Shown: positions 33,175 through 42,976 of the stretch, one piece after another
Layout of the letters: the number at the start of each line of letters is the position of its first letter
Position numbering within the stretch: the stretch's first letter is position 1
Assembly (NCBI GenBank): GCA_037146835.1
Contig: JBAWWI010000001.1
Coordinates: forward strand, 16,220 to 80,219
Reading direction: 5' to 3'
Origin: IMCC26256 sp037146835
Lineage (GTDB): Bacteria > Actinomycetota > Acidimicrobiia > IMCC26256
Length of the DNA stretch: 64,000 nt
Position numbers and translations under genes: made by a program
The notes under the pieces: model-generated
Databases searched by the model: none
Told to the model about the DNA's origin: nothing
The model's input: the letters and a program-made list of their open reading frames with translations, nothing else

Positions 33175-34329
33175 ATGGATCAAAAGAGAGTATTCGCATC
33201 AAGTTGCTCCTCTCATCCGCTGGCCACGCAGGCGGTTGGTGAAGCGGTGGGCGCGCTTCTAGAGACACTAAATGGCGAGCGACCGGACCTCGTTGTCTGG
33301 TTCGTCACCTCTCACCACGTTGGAGCGATCGAGGATATTCACTCTGCGCTGCAGAGTCTCTTGAATCCACGCGCGGTCATTGCAGCAACTTCCGTCTCGG
33401 CCATCGGTGGAGAGACCGAGATTGAGAACTCCCCTGGCTTGAGCATTTTCGCAGCGGTTTTGCCAGACAATCAGCTTCATGCCATGAGACTCGACGCAGT
33501 TGAAACCCTCGATGGACTAGAGGTAACGGGTTGGTCTGATGAAACAGACGATGCACACACACTTCTTCTTTTGGCAGACCCATTTACTTTCCCCGTTGAC
33601 TTAGCCCTGAGGTCCGCCGAGGCTCGATACCCAGCGTTACTTATTGCTGGTGGCAACGCCTCATCAGGTTCTCGGCCAGGTTCAAATCGCTTGGTGCTGA
33701 ACAACGACATACTCTCGAGCGGAGCCGTAGCCATAGCTGTCTCTGGGGGAGAACGAATTAGGACAGTTGTGTCGCAGGGCTGTCGGCCGCTTGGGGTTCC
33801 GTTTACCGTCACAGCTTCAGATGGCCAGTTCGTCGAATCTTTGGGGGGGAAGACGGCACTGGAGCGCCTGCGTGGGGTCGCCGCAGAGGCTGATGAGTCG
33901 GATCGCGAGTTGCTTAGAGATGGTGTTCACCTAGGGGTAGCTATCGAGGAGAGCAATGACGTTCTCGGCAGAGGAGATTTCTTGATTCGCACCGTTATTG
34001 GGGGCGATAGAGCCACTGGTGCAATTGCGATTGGAGCGCATGTCGAGGTTGGTACGACTGCTCAGTTCCAGGTTCGTGATGCCGCCTCAGCCTTGGAGGA
34101 TTTAGGGGTGCTACTCGAGGGCGAAGAGGCTGGCGGCGTCTTGATGTTCACTTGTAATGGTCGCGGCTCTCGCTTCTTCTCAAGGCCCAATCAAGACGCT
34201 GAGGCAGTTCAGACAGCTATTGGCCCATTGGCACTGGCAGGCATGGCGTGCGCTGGCGAGATTGGTCCCATCGCTGGCCAGAACCACCTCCATGGTTTTA
34301 CTGCAAGCCTTGCGCTCTTCCCGAGGTGA
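33175..34329 (+). CDS. FIST-domain sensory protein
   Basis: 384 residues with the FIST N domain (about 25-210) and the FIST C domain (about 225-365, with GVLMFTCNGRGSRFF near 325 as the diagnostic stretch). FIST proteins are thought to bind small ligands, often next to signalling domains; no output domain is attached here. It immediately follows the glycosyltransferase gene. Ligand and role are unknown. Confidence 0.82.
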   Translation: MDQKRVFASSCSSHPLATQAVGEAVGALLETLNGERPDLVVWFVTSHHVGAIEDIHSALQSLLNPRAVIAATSVSAIGGETEIENSPGLSIFAAVLPDNQLHAMRLDAVETLDGLEVTGWSDETDDAHTLLLLADPFTFPVDLALRSAEARYPALLIAGGNASSGSRPGSNRLVLNNDILSSGAVAIAVSGGERIRTVVSQGCRPLGVPFTVTASDGQFVESLGGKTALERLRGVAAEADESDRELLRDGVHLGVAIEESNDVLGRGDFLIRTVIGGDRATGAIAIGAHVEVGTTAQFQVRDAASALEDLGVLLEGEEAGGVLMFTCNGRGSRFFSRPNQDAEAVQTAIGPLALAGMACAGEIGPIAGQNHLHGFTASLALFPR

Positions 34330-34418
34330 TCCTCTAAGGAACTTGCGGCAAATACTTGGGCAGAGCGGTGGGTCTGCGTAGGATCGGTCATCAGGGCTAA
34401 AGGGGCGGAACCCGAGGC

Positions 34419-34449
34419 TTGACCGAACTAATGCAAATTTTTCTAACTG
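34419..34449 (+). promoter_or_regulatory. Possible promoter of the transketolase gene
   Basis: TTGACC at 34419-34424 followed 17-18 bases later by TCTAAC. The 139-base gap before tkt holds no other feature I can name. Confidence 0.3.
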
Positions 34450-34468
34450 GACGAGAACGGGGATTTAG

Positions 34469-36565
34469 TTGAGCGCGAGCAGCTCTGGATCGAGCGGGTC
34501 CACACCTACCAATGACGCAGACGCCACAGATTCAGATAATCGATCCGTGAATAGCAACTCTTGGGAGCAGCGCGGAGTTGAGGTTATTCGCGGCCTCGCA
34601 ATGGACGCGGTTCAGGCTGCAAAGTCAGGTCACCCTGGTACGCCAATGGCACTTGCTCCTTTGGCCCATGTTCTATACACCCGAATTCTGAATTACGACA
34701 TCGGTGACACCCTCTGGCCCGATCGGGATCGTTTCGTCCTCAGTGCAGGGCATGCGTCGATGCTTCTCTATTCGATGCTTTATCTATGCGGATTTGGTCT
34801 TGAACTTGATGACCTGCGGAACTTCCGGCAACTTGGATCGAATGCCCCTGGACACCCTGAGAAAGGCCACACACCAGGTGTAGAGGTAACCACTGGTCCA
34901 TTGGGGCAAGGTTTCGCTAACTCTGTTGGGCTCGCAGTTGCTGAGGCTAATCATCGGTCGCGTTTCGGTCCCGAGATTTGTGATCACCGCATCTTCACGA
35001 TCTGTGGCGATGGCGACCTTCAAGAGGGCGTAAGTCACGAGGCAGCGTCGTTGGCAGGGCACCTAGGCCTCGGGCACTTGATCGCTATCTACGACGACAA
35101 CATGATCACTATCGACGGTTCAACTGATCTTTCTTTCAGCCACGAAGTTGAGAGCGCTTTTGTCGCCTACGGATGGCACGTATTAGAGGTCGGCGAGATT
35201 GCTAACGATCTAGACGCCTTGGAGTTAGCGATCAACGAGGCGATTGCAGTTGAAGACAAGCCTTCTTTGATTGTTCTGCGTAGTCATATTGGATATCCAT
35301 CGCCGAAATTTACTGACACCGCTGCTGCACATGGAAACCCGCTCGGCGCGGATGAAATTGGCATTGTAAAGGCGATCGTTGGGCTCCCTGTTGATGAGAC
35401 GTTTACCGTCCCTAGCGATGTGCTGAGCGAGTATCGCGTCTCAGGCACGCGCGGAGAAGCGAAGCGTCTTGCTTGGATGCAACGCTTATCTGAACTGCGT
35501 ACGTCGGACAAGAAGCTCTCAGAAGAGTTTGATGCATGTATAGATCAGAGCGGTTTACCAGGTTGGGAGGAATCGCTTCCGAAATGGGAAGAAGGCTCGA
35601 TGCTTGCGACTCGTGTCGCGTGTGCAGCGGTGCTAGACGCGCTTGTTGATGACGTTCCAGGGTTGATGGGAGGTGGCGCAGATCTCACTGGGAATACCGG
35701 AACCGCGTTAAAGAACGCAGAAGTATTCACAGCGGAGAATCAAAGCGGACGCCAAATCTATTTCGGAGTGCGTGAACACGGAATGGGTTCCGTAATGAAC
35801 GGAATGGCCGAGGGTGGCCTCTTACCTTTCGGTGGGACCTTCTTCGTCTTTAGTGATTACATGCGCCCCGCTGTTCGCACGGCCGCTATGCAGGGCTCAA
35901 AGGTTGCCTTCGTTTGGTCACATGACTCCATTGCTGTTGGCGAGGATGGCCCGACTCATCAACCTATTGAGCAGCTTGCCTCACTGCGAGCAATGCCTGG
36001 CTTATGCCTGATTCGCCCAGCCGATGCAAACGAGGTGGCCGCAGCATGGCGCGTCCACATCAATGGAGATGGCCCAACTGCGATAATTCTCTCCAGGCAG
36101 AACCTTCCAGTGTTGCCGGGAACCGATGCTCTCTCTGCACAGGGTGTATCCAAGGGTGCTTACGTACTAGTTAAAGAGCCATTGACTACATCTGGTTCCA
36201 AGCCTGACGTGATATTTCCCGAAGTAATATTGATCGGTACCGGGTCCGAGGTCACCCTCTGCGTAGATGCACAGATCAAACTTAGTGAACTCGGAGTAAG
36301 CGCTCGCGTGGTGTCGATGCCATCTTGGGATCTCTTCGCAGCCTCTTCAGCGGCTGAGCGCGCAGAGGTACTGATACCAGGTGTTCCTTGCCTCTCTGTT
36401 GAGGCGGCAAGCACCTTTGGCTGGGCGCGATATGCGAATGACTCAATCGGTATCGATACTTTTGGTACATCTGCACCCGGCGATGTAGCTATGCGTCACT
36501 TTGGTTTCACCGTAGAGGCAGTAGTTGAACGCGCTCAAGCGTTGATTAGTAATAGGGGGATCTGA
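34469..36565 (+). CDS. tkt: Transketolase
   Basis: Moves two-carbon units between sugar phosphates in the pentose phosphate pathway, with thiamine diphosphate. 698 residues, normal length. Marks: AAKSGHPGTPMALAPL near the start, GDGDLQEGVSHEAASLAGH, DDNMITIDG, and GVREHGMGSVMNGMAEGG in the pyrimidine-binding domain. The start is a TTG with GGGGA ahead; an internal GTG (34547) would remove a Ser-rich tail. Followed by tal after 1 base, the usual actinobacterial order. Confidence 0.95.
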   Translation: MSASSSGSSGSTPTNDADATDSDNRSVNSNSWEQRGVEVIRGLAMDAVQAAKSGHPGTPMALAPLAHVLYTRILNYDIGDTLWPDRDRFVLSAGHASMLLYSMLYLCGFGLELDDLRNFRQLGSNAPGHPEKGHTPGVEVTTGPLGQGFANSVGLAVAEANHRSRFGPEICDHRIFTICGDGDLQEGVSHEAASLAGHLGLGHLIAIYDDNMITIDGSTDLSFSHEVESAFVAYGWHVLEVGEIANDLDALELAINEAIAVEDKPSLIVLRSHIGYPSPKFTDTAAAHGNPLGADEIGIVKAIVGLPVDETFTVPSDVLSEYRVSGTRGEAKRLAWMQRLSELRTSDKKLSEEFDACIDQSGLPGWEESLPKWEEGSMLATRVACAAVLDALVDDVPGLMGGGADLTGNTGTALKNAEVFTAENQSGRQIYFGVREHGMGSVMNGMAEGGLLPFGGTFFVFSDYMRPAVRTAAMQGSKVAFVWSHDSIAVGEDGPTHQPIEQLASLRAMPGLCLIRPADANEVAAAWRVHINGDGPTAIILSRQNLPVLPGTDALSAQGVSKGAYVLVKEPLTTSGSKPDVIFPEVILIGTGSEVTLCVDAQIKLSELGVSARVVSMPSWDLFAASSAAERAEVLIPGVPCLSVEAASTFGWARYANDSIGIDTFGTSAPGDVAMRHFGFTVEAVVERAQALISNRGI

Positions 36566-36566
36566 A

Positions 36567-37664
36567 ATGGCAAATGGAATATCGCGCCTCAATGAATTCG
36601 GGCAGAGTCCTTGGTACGACAACCTTTCACGCAGCATGCTTCGAAACGGAGGCCTCGATGCGTTGATAACGCAAGACGGCATCCGCGGAGTTACTTCAAA
36701 CCCGACCATCTTCGAGAAGGCAATGGCCGCAGGCGAAGGATATGACGAGCAGCTGCTTAGTCTTCATCACTCTGGTGCAACGCCGGATGAAGCCTTCTGG
36801 GGTCTTGTCGTTCAGGACATAGCGGAGGCCGCCGCAATACTCCGTCCCGTTTATGAATCAACAGCTAGAGCAGATGGGTTTGTATCGGTTGAGGTATCGC
36901 CACGCATTGCCGACGATACGCAGGCCACGATTAGCCAGGCCAAGGATCTGTTCTCACGTATCGGGGCGCCGAACGTCATGATCAAAATCCCGGCAACCAT
37001 GGCTGGTCTGCCTGCCATCACCGAGGTAATCGCATCTGGGATAAACGTAAATGTCACTCTCATCTTCGATCTCGATCGTTATGACGCAGTGCTAGATGCC
37101 CATCAGCACGGGATCGAGAGACTTATCGCATCCGGTGGTGACCCATCGAAGGTTGCATCCGTGGGATCGTTCTTCGTGAGCAGGGTTGATACGGAGATTG
37201 ACAAGCGTCTAGCTCCGGGCGACTCGCTCAGGGGTTTGCCTGCTGTCGCAAATGCGAAAGTTGCCTACGACCGCTTTCTTCAGCACTCAGCAACGAGTGA
37301 GTGGAGAGAGTTCGAGGAGAAGGGAGCAAGGCCCCAGAGGCCTCTCTGGGCCAGCACCTCAACTAAGAACCCTGATTATGCGCCCACCCTCTACGTCGAT
37401 GAACTAATCGGAGCCGAGACTGTCAATACCCTTGCTCCGGCATCGATCGAGGCGCTCCGCTCGGGTATTGGCAATCAAAGAGCAGACTCGATAATCGAGG
37501 ATGTAGACGGGGCCTATGTAGTTTTTGAGCGCCTAGCGGCTGCTGGTGTTTCTTACTTCGATGTTACAAAGACTCTTGAGACGGAGGGCGTAGCGTCCTT
37601 CATTGCTTCTTACGATGAAGTCATTCTCACCCTTGAACGCCGAATTAAAGAGCTCACCTCTTAA
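36567..37664 (+). CDS. tal: Transaldolase
   Basis: Moves dihydroxyacetone units in the non-oxidative pentose phosphate pathway. 365 residues, the long actinobacterial form. The Schiff-base lysine is in NVMIKIPAT; GVTSNPTIFEKAM and NVTLIFDLDRYDAV are typical. AGGGGGATCTGAA before the ATG serves as ribosome site. No phosphoglucose isomerase is fused. Confidence 0.95.
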   Translation: MANGISRLNEFGQSPWYDNLSRSMLRNGGLDALITQDGIRGVTSNPTIFEKAMAAGEGYDEQLLSLHHSGATPDEAFWGLVVQDIAEAAAILRPVYESTARADGFVSVEVSPRIADDTQATISQAKDLFSRIGAPNVMIKIPATMAGLPAITEVIASGINVNVTLIFDLDRYDAVLDAHQHGIERLIASGGDPSKVASVGSFFVSRVDTEIDKRLAPGDSLRGLPAVANAKVAYDRFLQHSATSEWREFEEKGARPQRPLWASTSTKNPDYAPTLYVDELIGAETVNTLAPASIEALRSGIGNQRADSIIEDVDGAYVVFERLAAAGVSYFDVTKTLETEGVASFIASYDEVILTLERRIKELTS

Positions 37665-37749
37665 CAGTGTCTATGGCATTAATGCAGAGGGCAATTCATC
37701 TCAATTACGAGTTTGGAATTTCGCATGCTGAATTTTCCTAGTAAGCGCC

Positions 37750-37755
37750 TAGGCT
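37750..37755 (+). promoter_or_regulatory. Putative -10 box of fbiC
   Basis: TAGGCT, part of the palindrome GCCTAGGC, lies 6 bases before the fbiC ATG, so a leaderless mRNA is expected. Confidence 0.35.
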
Positions 37756-37761
37756 GCTGAC

Positions 37762-40203
37762 ATGGCACTGAACCGCGAGCATTTAGACCTCATCAATGCT
37801 CCCCTAAGTGATCTTCTTGGCGAAGCATCAAGGCTTCGTGATTATGGGCATGGGCATCGAATGACCTTCTCCCCGAAGGTGTTTATTCCCCTGACGATGC
37901 TCTGTCGCGATCGGTGTGGCTACTGCACCTTCGCAAAACCACCGGCACATCTCGAGAATCCTTATCTCGGCCTTGACGAAGTCATCAGCATCGCTAGCGA
38001 AGGCCGCCAATCAGGTTGCTTCGAGGCTCTATTTACGCTCGGAGAGGAGCCAGAGGAGCGATACCCGGCAGCGCGCGATTGGCTAACGGCGAATGGTTAC
38101 TCGAGCACTATCGATTATTTGGTCGCTGCCGCGGGTGCTGTGCTCAATGAAACAGGGATGCTCCCCCACGCTAATCCTGGCGCCATTTCTGAGGCGGAGC
38201 TTCTACGCCTCCGAGCAGTGAGCCCTTCACAAGGGATGATGATAGAGACGCTTGCTGCACGCCTCGGAGATGCTGGTGGACCGCATTTTGGAGCTCCCGA
38301 CAAGACCCCAGAGCGGCGCCTTGCAACTCTAGAGGCTGCAGGTCGCGCAAGGGTTCCGTTCACTACAGGCATACTCGTCGGCATCGGAGAGACGAGAGAA
38401 GAACGCCTTGAGGCCCTGATTGCGATTCGCGATTCCCATGCGCGCCATGGACACGTTCAAGAGGTAATTGTTCAGAACTTCCTACCTAAGCCCGGAACAT
38501 CTATGCATCGGAGCGATCCATGCGATTACGACGAGTACTTGCGCACGGTAGCCACAGCTCGAATTGTGCTTGGGTCCGCTATGCATTTGCAGGCGCCTCC
38601 GAATCTCTCTGATCCTGAACAACTCAGCGCCTTAATTGGAGCAGGGATTGACGATTGGGGAGGTGTTTCTCCTGTTACTCCGGACCACGTAAATCCAGAG
38701 CGCCCATGGCCCGCGTTGAATGCTCTGCGGGATGCCACTGAAGCTGCCGGCAAGAGCCTTGCTCCGCGCCTCACGGTGTACCCCGAGTACGCATTGAGTG
38801 ACGACTGGCTACATCCTGATGTTCGCACTCCGGTTCGCAGAGCAAGTGACTCTGAGGGGCTAGCTCGCGACGATGAATGGTCAGCCGGTAGTAACGAGAC
38901 TCCCCCAGTGCTTCTGGTCTCCTCTGAGATACGCGCAACTGGAGCAGTCGCTGAAGTAATCGCAGGAGTCGAGGCCGGAGAGCGAGTCGGCTTTGACGAA
39001 ATCGTGACGCTCCTTGAAGCGCGTGGTCAAAATGCTCAGGCCGTCTATCGTCTAGCGGATGCTCTGCGTCGAGAGATCATCGGAGACGTTGTTACTTTCG
39101 TACGTAACAGAAATATCAACTACACCAATATCTGTACCTTTAAGTGTCGTTTCTGTGCCTTCTCCAAGGGACCGCTCTCGTTAAACCTCCGTGGCAAGCC
39201 TTACATGCTCGGCGTAGAAGAGATTCAGCGCCGTGTTATTGAAGGAGTCGAGTGTGGTGCAACTGAGGTCTGTTTACAAGGCGGGATCCACCCAGATTTT
39301 GACGGCGACTATTACCTAGACCTAGCGCGCGCAGTTAAAGAAGTCGCACCTGATATCCACATCCATGGATTCACAGCATTAGAAGTTACCGAAGGAGCTA
39401 AACGCCTCGGAATGCCCTTGAAGGATTATTTGATTCTGGCGAAAGAAGCGGGGCTAGCAACACTCCCAGGGACGGCAGCAGAAGTTCTCGATGATGAAGT
39501 TCGAGCAATTATCTGTTCAGACAAGGTGAATACAGAGGAATGGCTAGAGGCGCACCGAATCGCGCACTCAGTCGGCCTTCGCTCGAATGTCACTATTCTG
39601 TTCGGCACAGTTGAGAACCCGCGACACGTCGCGAATCACATGCTCAGGACCCGCGCGCTACAGGATGAGACTGGCGGTTTCACAGAGTTCGTTCCTCTCC
39701 CGTTTGTGCACATGGCGAGCCCGATCCATCTTCAAGGCAAATCAAGGCTTGGTCCGACATTCCGCGAGGTTCTGTTAATGCATGCTGTTGGGCGGATCGC
39801 TTATCGGGGCTCGATTGACAACATTCAGGTTTCTTGGGTCAAATGCGGCACGGTCGGTGCTTCTCAGATTCTTCAAGCCGGTGCGAATGATCTCGGTGGC
39901 ACTCTGATGGATGAGAGCATCTCTCGTGCTGCGGGAGCAGCCCACGGTCAAGAGGTTGACGAGTTCGAACTACGTAATATCGTCGAAGGAATCGGACGAC
40001 CTTTGGAGCAGCGCACAACCCTTTATGGACGCGTTACAACTGTTGGGCGTCGACTGAGACCCGTAGATGACGACGGGCTCCTAGCGGCCCACTCGGACCA
40101 TACGACATTGTCCGAGAATGCAAGCGCTCTAATACCTGAAGATGGCACTCAGGGCGTTCCCGTACAACTCAGCAGCCGTTCACTCACTGGAGACCGTAAA
40201 TAA
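37762..40203 (+). CDS. fbiC: FO synthase FbiC (CofG-CofH fusion)
   Basis: Makes 7,8-didemethyl-8-hydroxy-5-deazariboflavin, the chromophore of coenzyme F420, from tyrosine and a ribityl uracil. 813 residues with two radical-SAM domains: CofG with CRDRCGYC (Cys48, 52, 55) and CofH with CTFKCRFCAFSKG near residue 458. Full-length and intact. The organism should therefore make F420. The next kinase gene overlaps by 1 base. Confidence 0.96.
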   Translation: MALNREHLDLINAPLSDLLGEASRLRDYGHGHRMTFSPKVFIPLTMLCRDRCGYCTFAKPPAHLENPYLGLDEVISIASEGRQSGCFEALFTLGEEPEERYPAARDWLTANGYSSTIDYLVAAAGAVLNETGMLPHANPGAISEAELLRLRAVSPSQGMMIETLAARLGDAGGPHFGAPDKTPERRLATLEAAGRARVPFTTGILVGIGETREERLEALIAIRDSHARHGHVQEVIVQNFLPKPGTSMHRSDPCDYDEYLRTVATARIVLGSAMHLQAPPNLSDPEQLSALIGAGIDDWGGVSPVTPDHVNPERPWPALNALRDATEAAGKSLAPRLTVYPEYALSDDWLHPDVRTPVRRASDSEGLARDDEWSAGSNETPPVLLVSSEIRATGAVAEVIAGVEAGERVGFDEIVTLLEARGQNAQAVYRLADALRREIIGDVVTFVRNRNINYTNICTFKCRFCAFSKGPLSLNLRGKPYMLGVEEIQRRVIEGVECGATEVCLQGGIHPDFDGDYYLDLARAVKEVAPDIHIHGFTALEVTEGAKRLGMPLKDYLILAKEAGLATLPGTAAEVLDDEVRAIICSDKVNTEEWLEAHRIAHSVGLRSNVTILFGTVENPRHVANHMLRTRALQDETGGFTEFVPLPFVHMASPIHLQGKSRLGPTFREVLLMHAVGRIAYRGSIDNIQVSWVKCGTVGASQILQAGANDLGGTLMDESISRAAGAAHGQEVDEFELRNIVEGIGRPLEQRTTLYGRVTTVGRRLRPVDDDGLLAAHSDHTTLSENASALIPEDGTQGVPVQLSSRSLTGDRK

Positions 40204-41225
40204 TGACCTCGGAGACGACACCCCTAACCATGCGCGATGCAACCATCGAGTTCGATGTATTAGCGATCGGCAACGCATTGGTAGATGTGCTCGCTCAGGA
40301 GCCGGATTCCTTCCTCGCTGATCATTCCTTAGTTAAAGGATCAATGACGCTTATTGATGCTCTTCATGCGGAGGCTCTATACGACGCTATGGGTCCTGGC
40401 GTCGAGATTTCGGGCGGATCTGCAGCCAATACCACGGTAGGAATCTCGTCCTTCGGCGGACGCAGCGCGTTCATAGGCAGGGTCAAAGATGATCAGTTAG
40501 GTGCCGTGTTCGCGCACGATATTCGCGCTGCTGGCGTGCACTACTCAACCCCGGCGACCAAAGCTGGTCCCCCTTCAGGGCGCTGCCTCATCTTGGTCAC
40601 TCCTGATGCTCAACGCACGATGGGGACCTTTCTAGGCTCATCGAGTTTCTTAACGCCTGATGATGTGGATGCGTCGCTGGTTCAGCGCTCTGCAGTTACA
40701 TATCTTGAGGGGTACCTCTGGGACGAGCCGGATGCAAAAGCAGCGTTTATCTATGCTGCGAACTTGGCACATGAAGCGGGGCGACGAGTAGCACTTTCTC
40801 TCTCTGACGGCTTTGTTGTGGATCGTCACCGTGAGGAATTTCTAGATCTTGTTGAGGGCCATATTGATCTTCTTTTCGCGAACGAAGTGGAGATTTGCTC
40901 GCTATATGAAACCGATGATTTTGACGTCGCACTGCAGCGAGTCAGTGGCCACTGCGAGGTTGCCGCACTCACCCGCGGAGCAAAGGGCGCAGTCATCGTG
41001 AGCAGCGATGCCGTACACATTATTGATGCTGCAAAGGCCACGCGCGTGGAGGACACAACGGGGGCAGGCGACCTATTCGCAGCGGGATTCCTTTACGGTT
41101 TTACTCACGGTTATGAGCTTGCTGTCTGTGGGCATCTTGGAGCGCTGGCGGCCCTTGAGGTAATCGGTCATATGGGAGCTCGCCCGATGGTAAGCCTCGC
41201 CGAATTGGCTGCGCCGCTTCTATAA
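40203..41225 (+). CDS. PfkB-family carbohydrate/nucleoside kinase
   Basis: 340 residues. Ribokinase-fold marks: ISGGSAANTTVGISSFGGRSAFIGRV (about 60-86) and the anion-hole motif DTTGAGDLFAAGFLYG (about 285-300) with the catalytic Asp. The closest general pattern is that of adenosine kinase-like PfkB proteins (FDVLAIGNALVDVLA). An internal ATG at 40230 is another possible start. Overlaps fbiC by one base, but a link to F420 is not known. Confidence 0.85.
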   Translation: MTSETTPLTMRDATIEFDVLAIGNALVDVLAQEPDSFLADHSLVKGSMTLIDALHAEALYDAMGPGVEISGGSAANTTVGISSFGGRSAFIGRVKDDQLGAVFAHDIRAAGVHYSTPATKAGPPSGRCLILVTPDAQRTMGTFLGSSSFLTPDDVDASLVQRSAVTYLEGYLWDEPDAKAAFIYAANLAHEAGRRVALSLSDGFVVDRHREEFLDLVEGHIDLLFANEVEICSLYETDDFDVALQRVSGHCEVAALTRGAKGAVIVSSDAVHIIDAAKATRVEDTTGAGDLFAAGFLYGFTHGYELAVCGHLGALAALEVIGHMGARPMVSLAELAAPLL

Positions 41226-41279
41226 ATAGTTCGTCGGTTGCTTGTGCGCCCCGGACAGTGTCGGCCAGTTCTGTAAGCA

Positions 41280-41486
41280 CTAGCCGAGATCATCTCCGAG
41301 ATCATCTCCGAGATCGTCTAAAGCTCTTATTGCTTTCTCTATCGCCCTTCGCGCCTGCAGAACTCGCTTCTCGTCTCTCGCTGCATTCGAGTCGCCTTTG
41401 GCAGCGACTCTCAATTTGTCGTATGCAAGATCACGCAGATCTTCTTCAATCACTCTTAACTTCTCGACAATCAACTCTGTATCCAT
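41280..41486 (-). CDS. Small helical charged protein
   Basis: 68 residues, almost all helix-forming and charged (about 35 % Asp/Glu plus Lys/Arg), ending in three DDLG units that come from a 12-base tandem repeat. AGGAG lies 7 bases before the ATG, which strongly supports a real gene. No family recognised. The N-terminal helix pattern recalls HepT/DUF86-like helices, but nothing more can be claimed. It stands alone between two plus-strand genes. Confidence 0.6.
   Translation of the reverse strand: MDTELIVEKLRVIEEDLRDLAYDKLRVAAKGDSNAARDEKRVLQARRAIEKAIRALDDLGDDLGDDLG
41284..41319. repeat. In-frame 12-base triplication
   Basis: CCGAGATCATCT twice, then CCGAGATCGTCT. It encodes the DDLG repeats of the small minus-strand protein. 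Confidence 0.85.
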
Positions 41487-41549
41487 TTAGCTCTCCTAAA
41501 TATGTGACTGATGACGGGCTAATAGTGATGGTAATGATGTAGGGCGCAC

Positions 41550-41555
41550 TACGCT
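41550..41555 (+). promoter_or_regulatory. Putative -10 box of the M20 peptidase gene
   Basis: TACGCT lies 8 bases before the ATG at 41564; no ribosome site is present, so a leaderless mRNA is likely. Confidence 0.35.
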
Positions 41556-41563
41556 CGAACCAT

Positions 41564-42976
41564 ATGCCAGAACTCCAACTCCCAGAACTCCAGCTTTCGG
41601 AATACGTCTCATCGAACCGTGAACAAATTATTGAGCGCCTGAGAGATTGGTTATCGATACCTTCAATCTCTTGTGATCCAGGCCACTCCAACGACGTCCG
41701 CAGTTCAGCCGAATGGTGCGCCGAGCAGATGCGAGAAGTGGGACTAGAGAATGTTCACCTTATAGAGACTCCGCTGCATCCCAGCGTGTATGGCGATTGG
41801 TTACATGCTGGCCCAGATGCGCCAACCATCGTTGTATATGGTCACCACGATGTGCAGCCAGTAGATCCCGAGTCTGATTGGGACTCCCCACCATTTGAGG
41901 CGACTGAGAGGGATGGTCAACTCTTCGCTCGAGGATCAGTCGATGACAAAGGGCAGGTTCTCTACCACCTAGAAGCCATACGCGCGCTCCTAACCCGTGA
42001 CGGAAAGCTGCCGATCAACCTCAAATTGGTGATTGAGGGCGAAGAGGAATTCGGTAGCCCGAACTTCGAAGATCTTTTGATTTCGAATAAGGAACTCCTT
42101 TACTGCGACGTAGTAATTGTCTCTGATACGGGAATGCTCTCGATCAGCGAGCCCTCCATGTGCATCGGAATGCGCGGTCTTGCAGGCTTCGACATTCATA
42201 TTCGATCTTCGGATACCGACCTACATTCTGGGGTGTTCGGTGGTGCTGTCTTAAATCCTTCACATCTCGCGGCCCAGATAGTCGCCTCCCTTCATGACTC
42301 AGATGGGAGAGTCGCGATTCCTGGCTTCTATGACTCCGTTCTCGAACTTTCTATTGACGAGAAGTTGGCGATGGATGCACTTCCATTCAACGAGGCAGAT
42401 TTCAGCAGAGCCGCAGGCGGTGCGCCCTTGTTTGGCGAAGCAGGCCGCAGCACGCTTGAACGAACCGGCAGTCGCCCTACAGCCGAGGTTGTGGGGATCA
42501 GTTCTGGCTACAGCGGAGTCGGAGTGAAAACTATTGTTCCGTCAACTGCAAACATCAAAATTACTTTTCGCCTTGTACCGGATCAAGACCCGGATCAAAT
42601 AGCTGAGTTATTTCATGCATGGCTGCGACCTTTAATGCCGGAGGGCGTTGAGGTTGAAGTTTGGGAAGAGGGACGAGTCTCCCCAGCCCTAACCCCAATC
42701 AACCACCCAGCGGTGAAGGCTGCTTCTCGCTCGATCGAGAAGGTTTGGGGTAAGGCTCCGTATTTGGTTCGCGAGGGTGGGAGCGGACCGGAGGAGGCCC
42801 TCGGGCGAATCCTCCACGCCCCTGTTGTGTTTCTAGGAGTTGGGCTTCCAGATGACAATATCCATGCTCCTAATGAACGCATAGTGCTAGAGCAGTTTTG
42901 GAGAGGCCTATTAGCTGTGGGCGAACTTTGGTTTGAGCTGTCCGAAGCGCCCGATATCAGGAAGGTTGCCCCATGA
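41564..42976 (+). CDS. M20-family metallopeptidase (dipeptidase-like)
   Basis: 470 residues. Two-zinc active site: VVYGHHDVQPV (His), FARGSVDDKGQ (bridging Asp), LVIEGEEEFGS (catalytic and ligand Glu), SDTGM (Asp), and a late His in DDNIHAPNE. The length and the ISSGYSG lid region fit M20 dipeptidases acting on short peptides in the cytoplasm. The first residues repeat PELQL twice because of a 15-base duplication. Overlaps the next gene by 4 bases. Confidence 0.9.
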   Translation: MPELQLPELQLSEYVSSNREQIIERLRDWLSIPSISCDPGHSNDVRSSAEWCAEQMREVGLENVHLIETPLHPSVYGDWLHAGPDAPTIVVYGHHDVQPVDPESDWDSPPFEATERDGQLFARGSVDDKGQVLYHLEAIRALLTRDGKLPINLKLVIEGEEEFGSPNFEDLLISNKELLYCDVVIVSDTGMLSISEPSMCIGMRGLAGFDIHIRSSDTDLHSGVFGGAVLNPSHLAAQIVASLHDSDGRVAIPGFYDSVLELSIDEKLAMDALPFNEADFSRAAGGAPLFGEAGRSTLERTGSRPTAEVVGISSGYSGVGVKTIVPSTANIKITFRLVPDQDPDQIAELFHAWLRPLMPEGVEVEVWEEGRVSPALTPINHPAVKAASRSIEKVWGKAPYLVREGGSGPEEALGRILHAPVVFLGVGLPDDNIHAPNERIVLEQFWRGLLAVGELWFELSEAPDIRKVAP

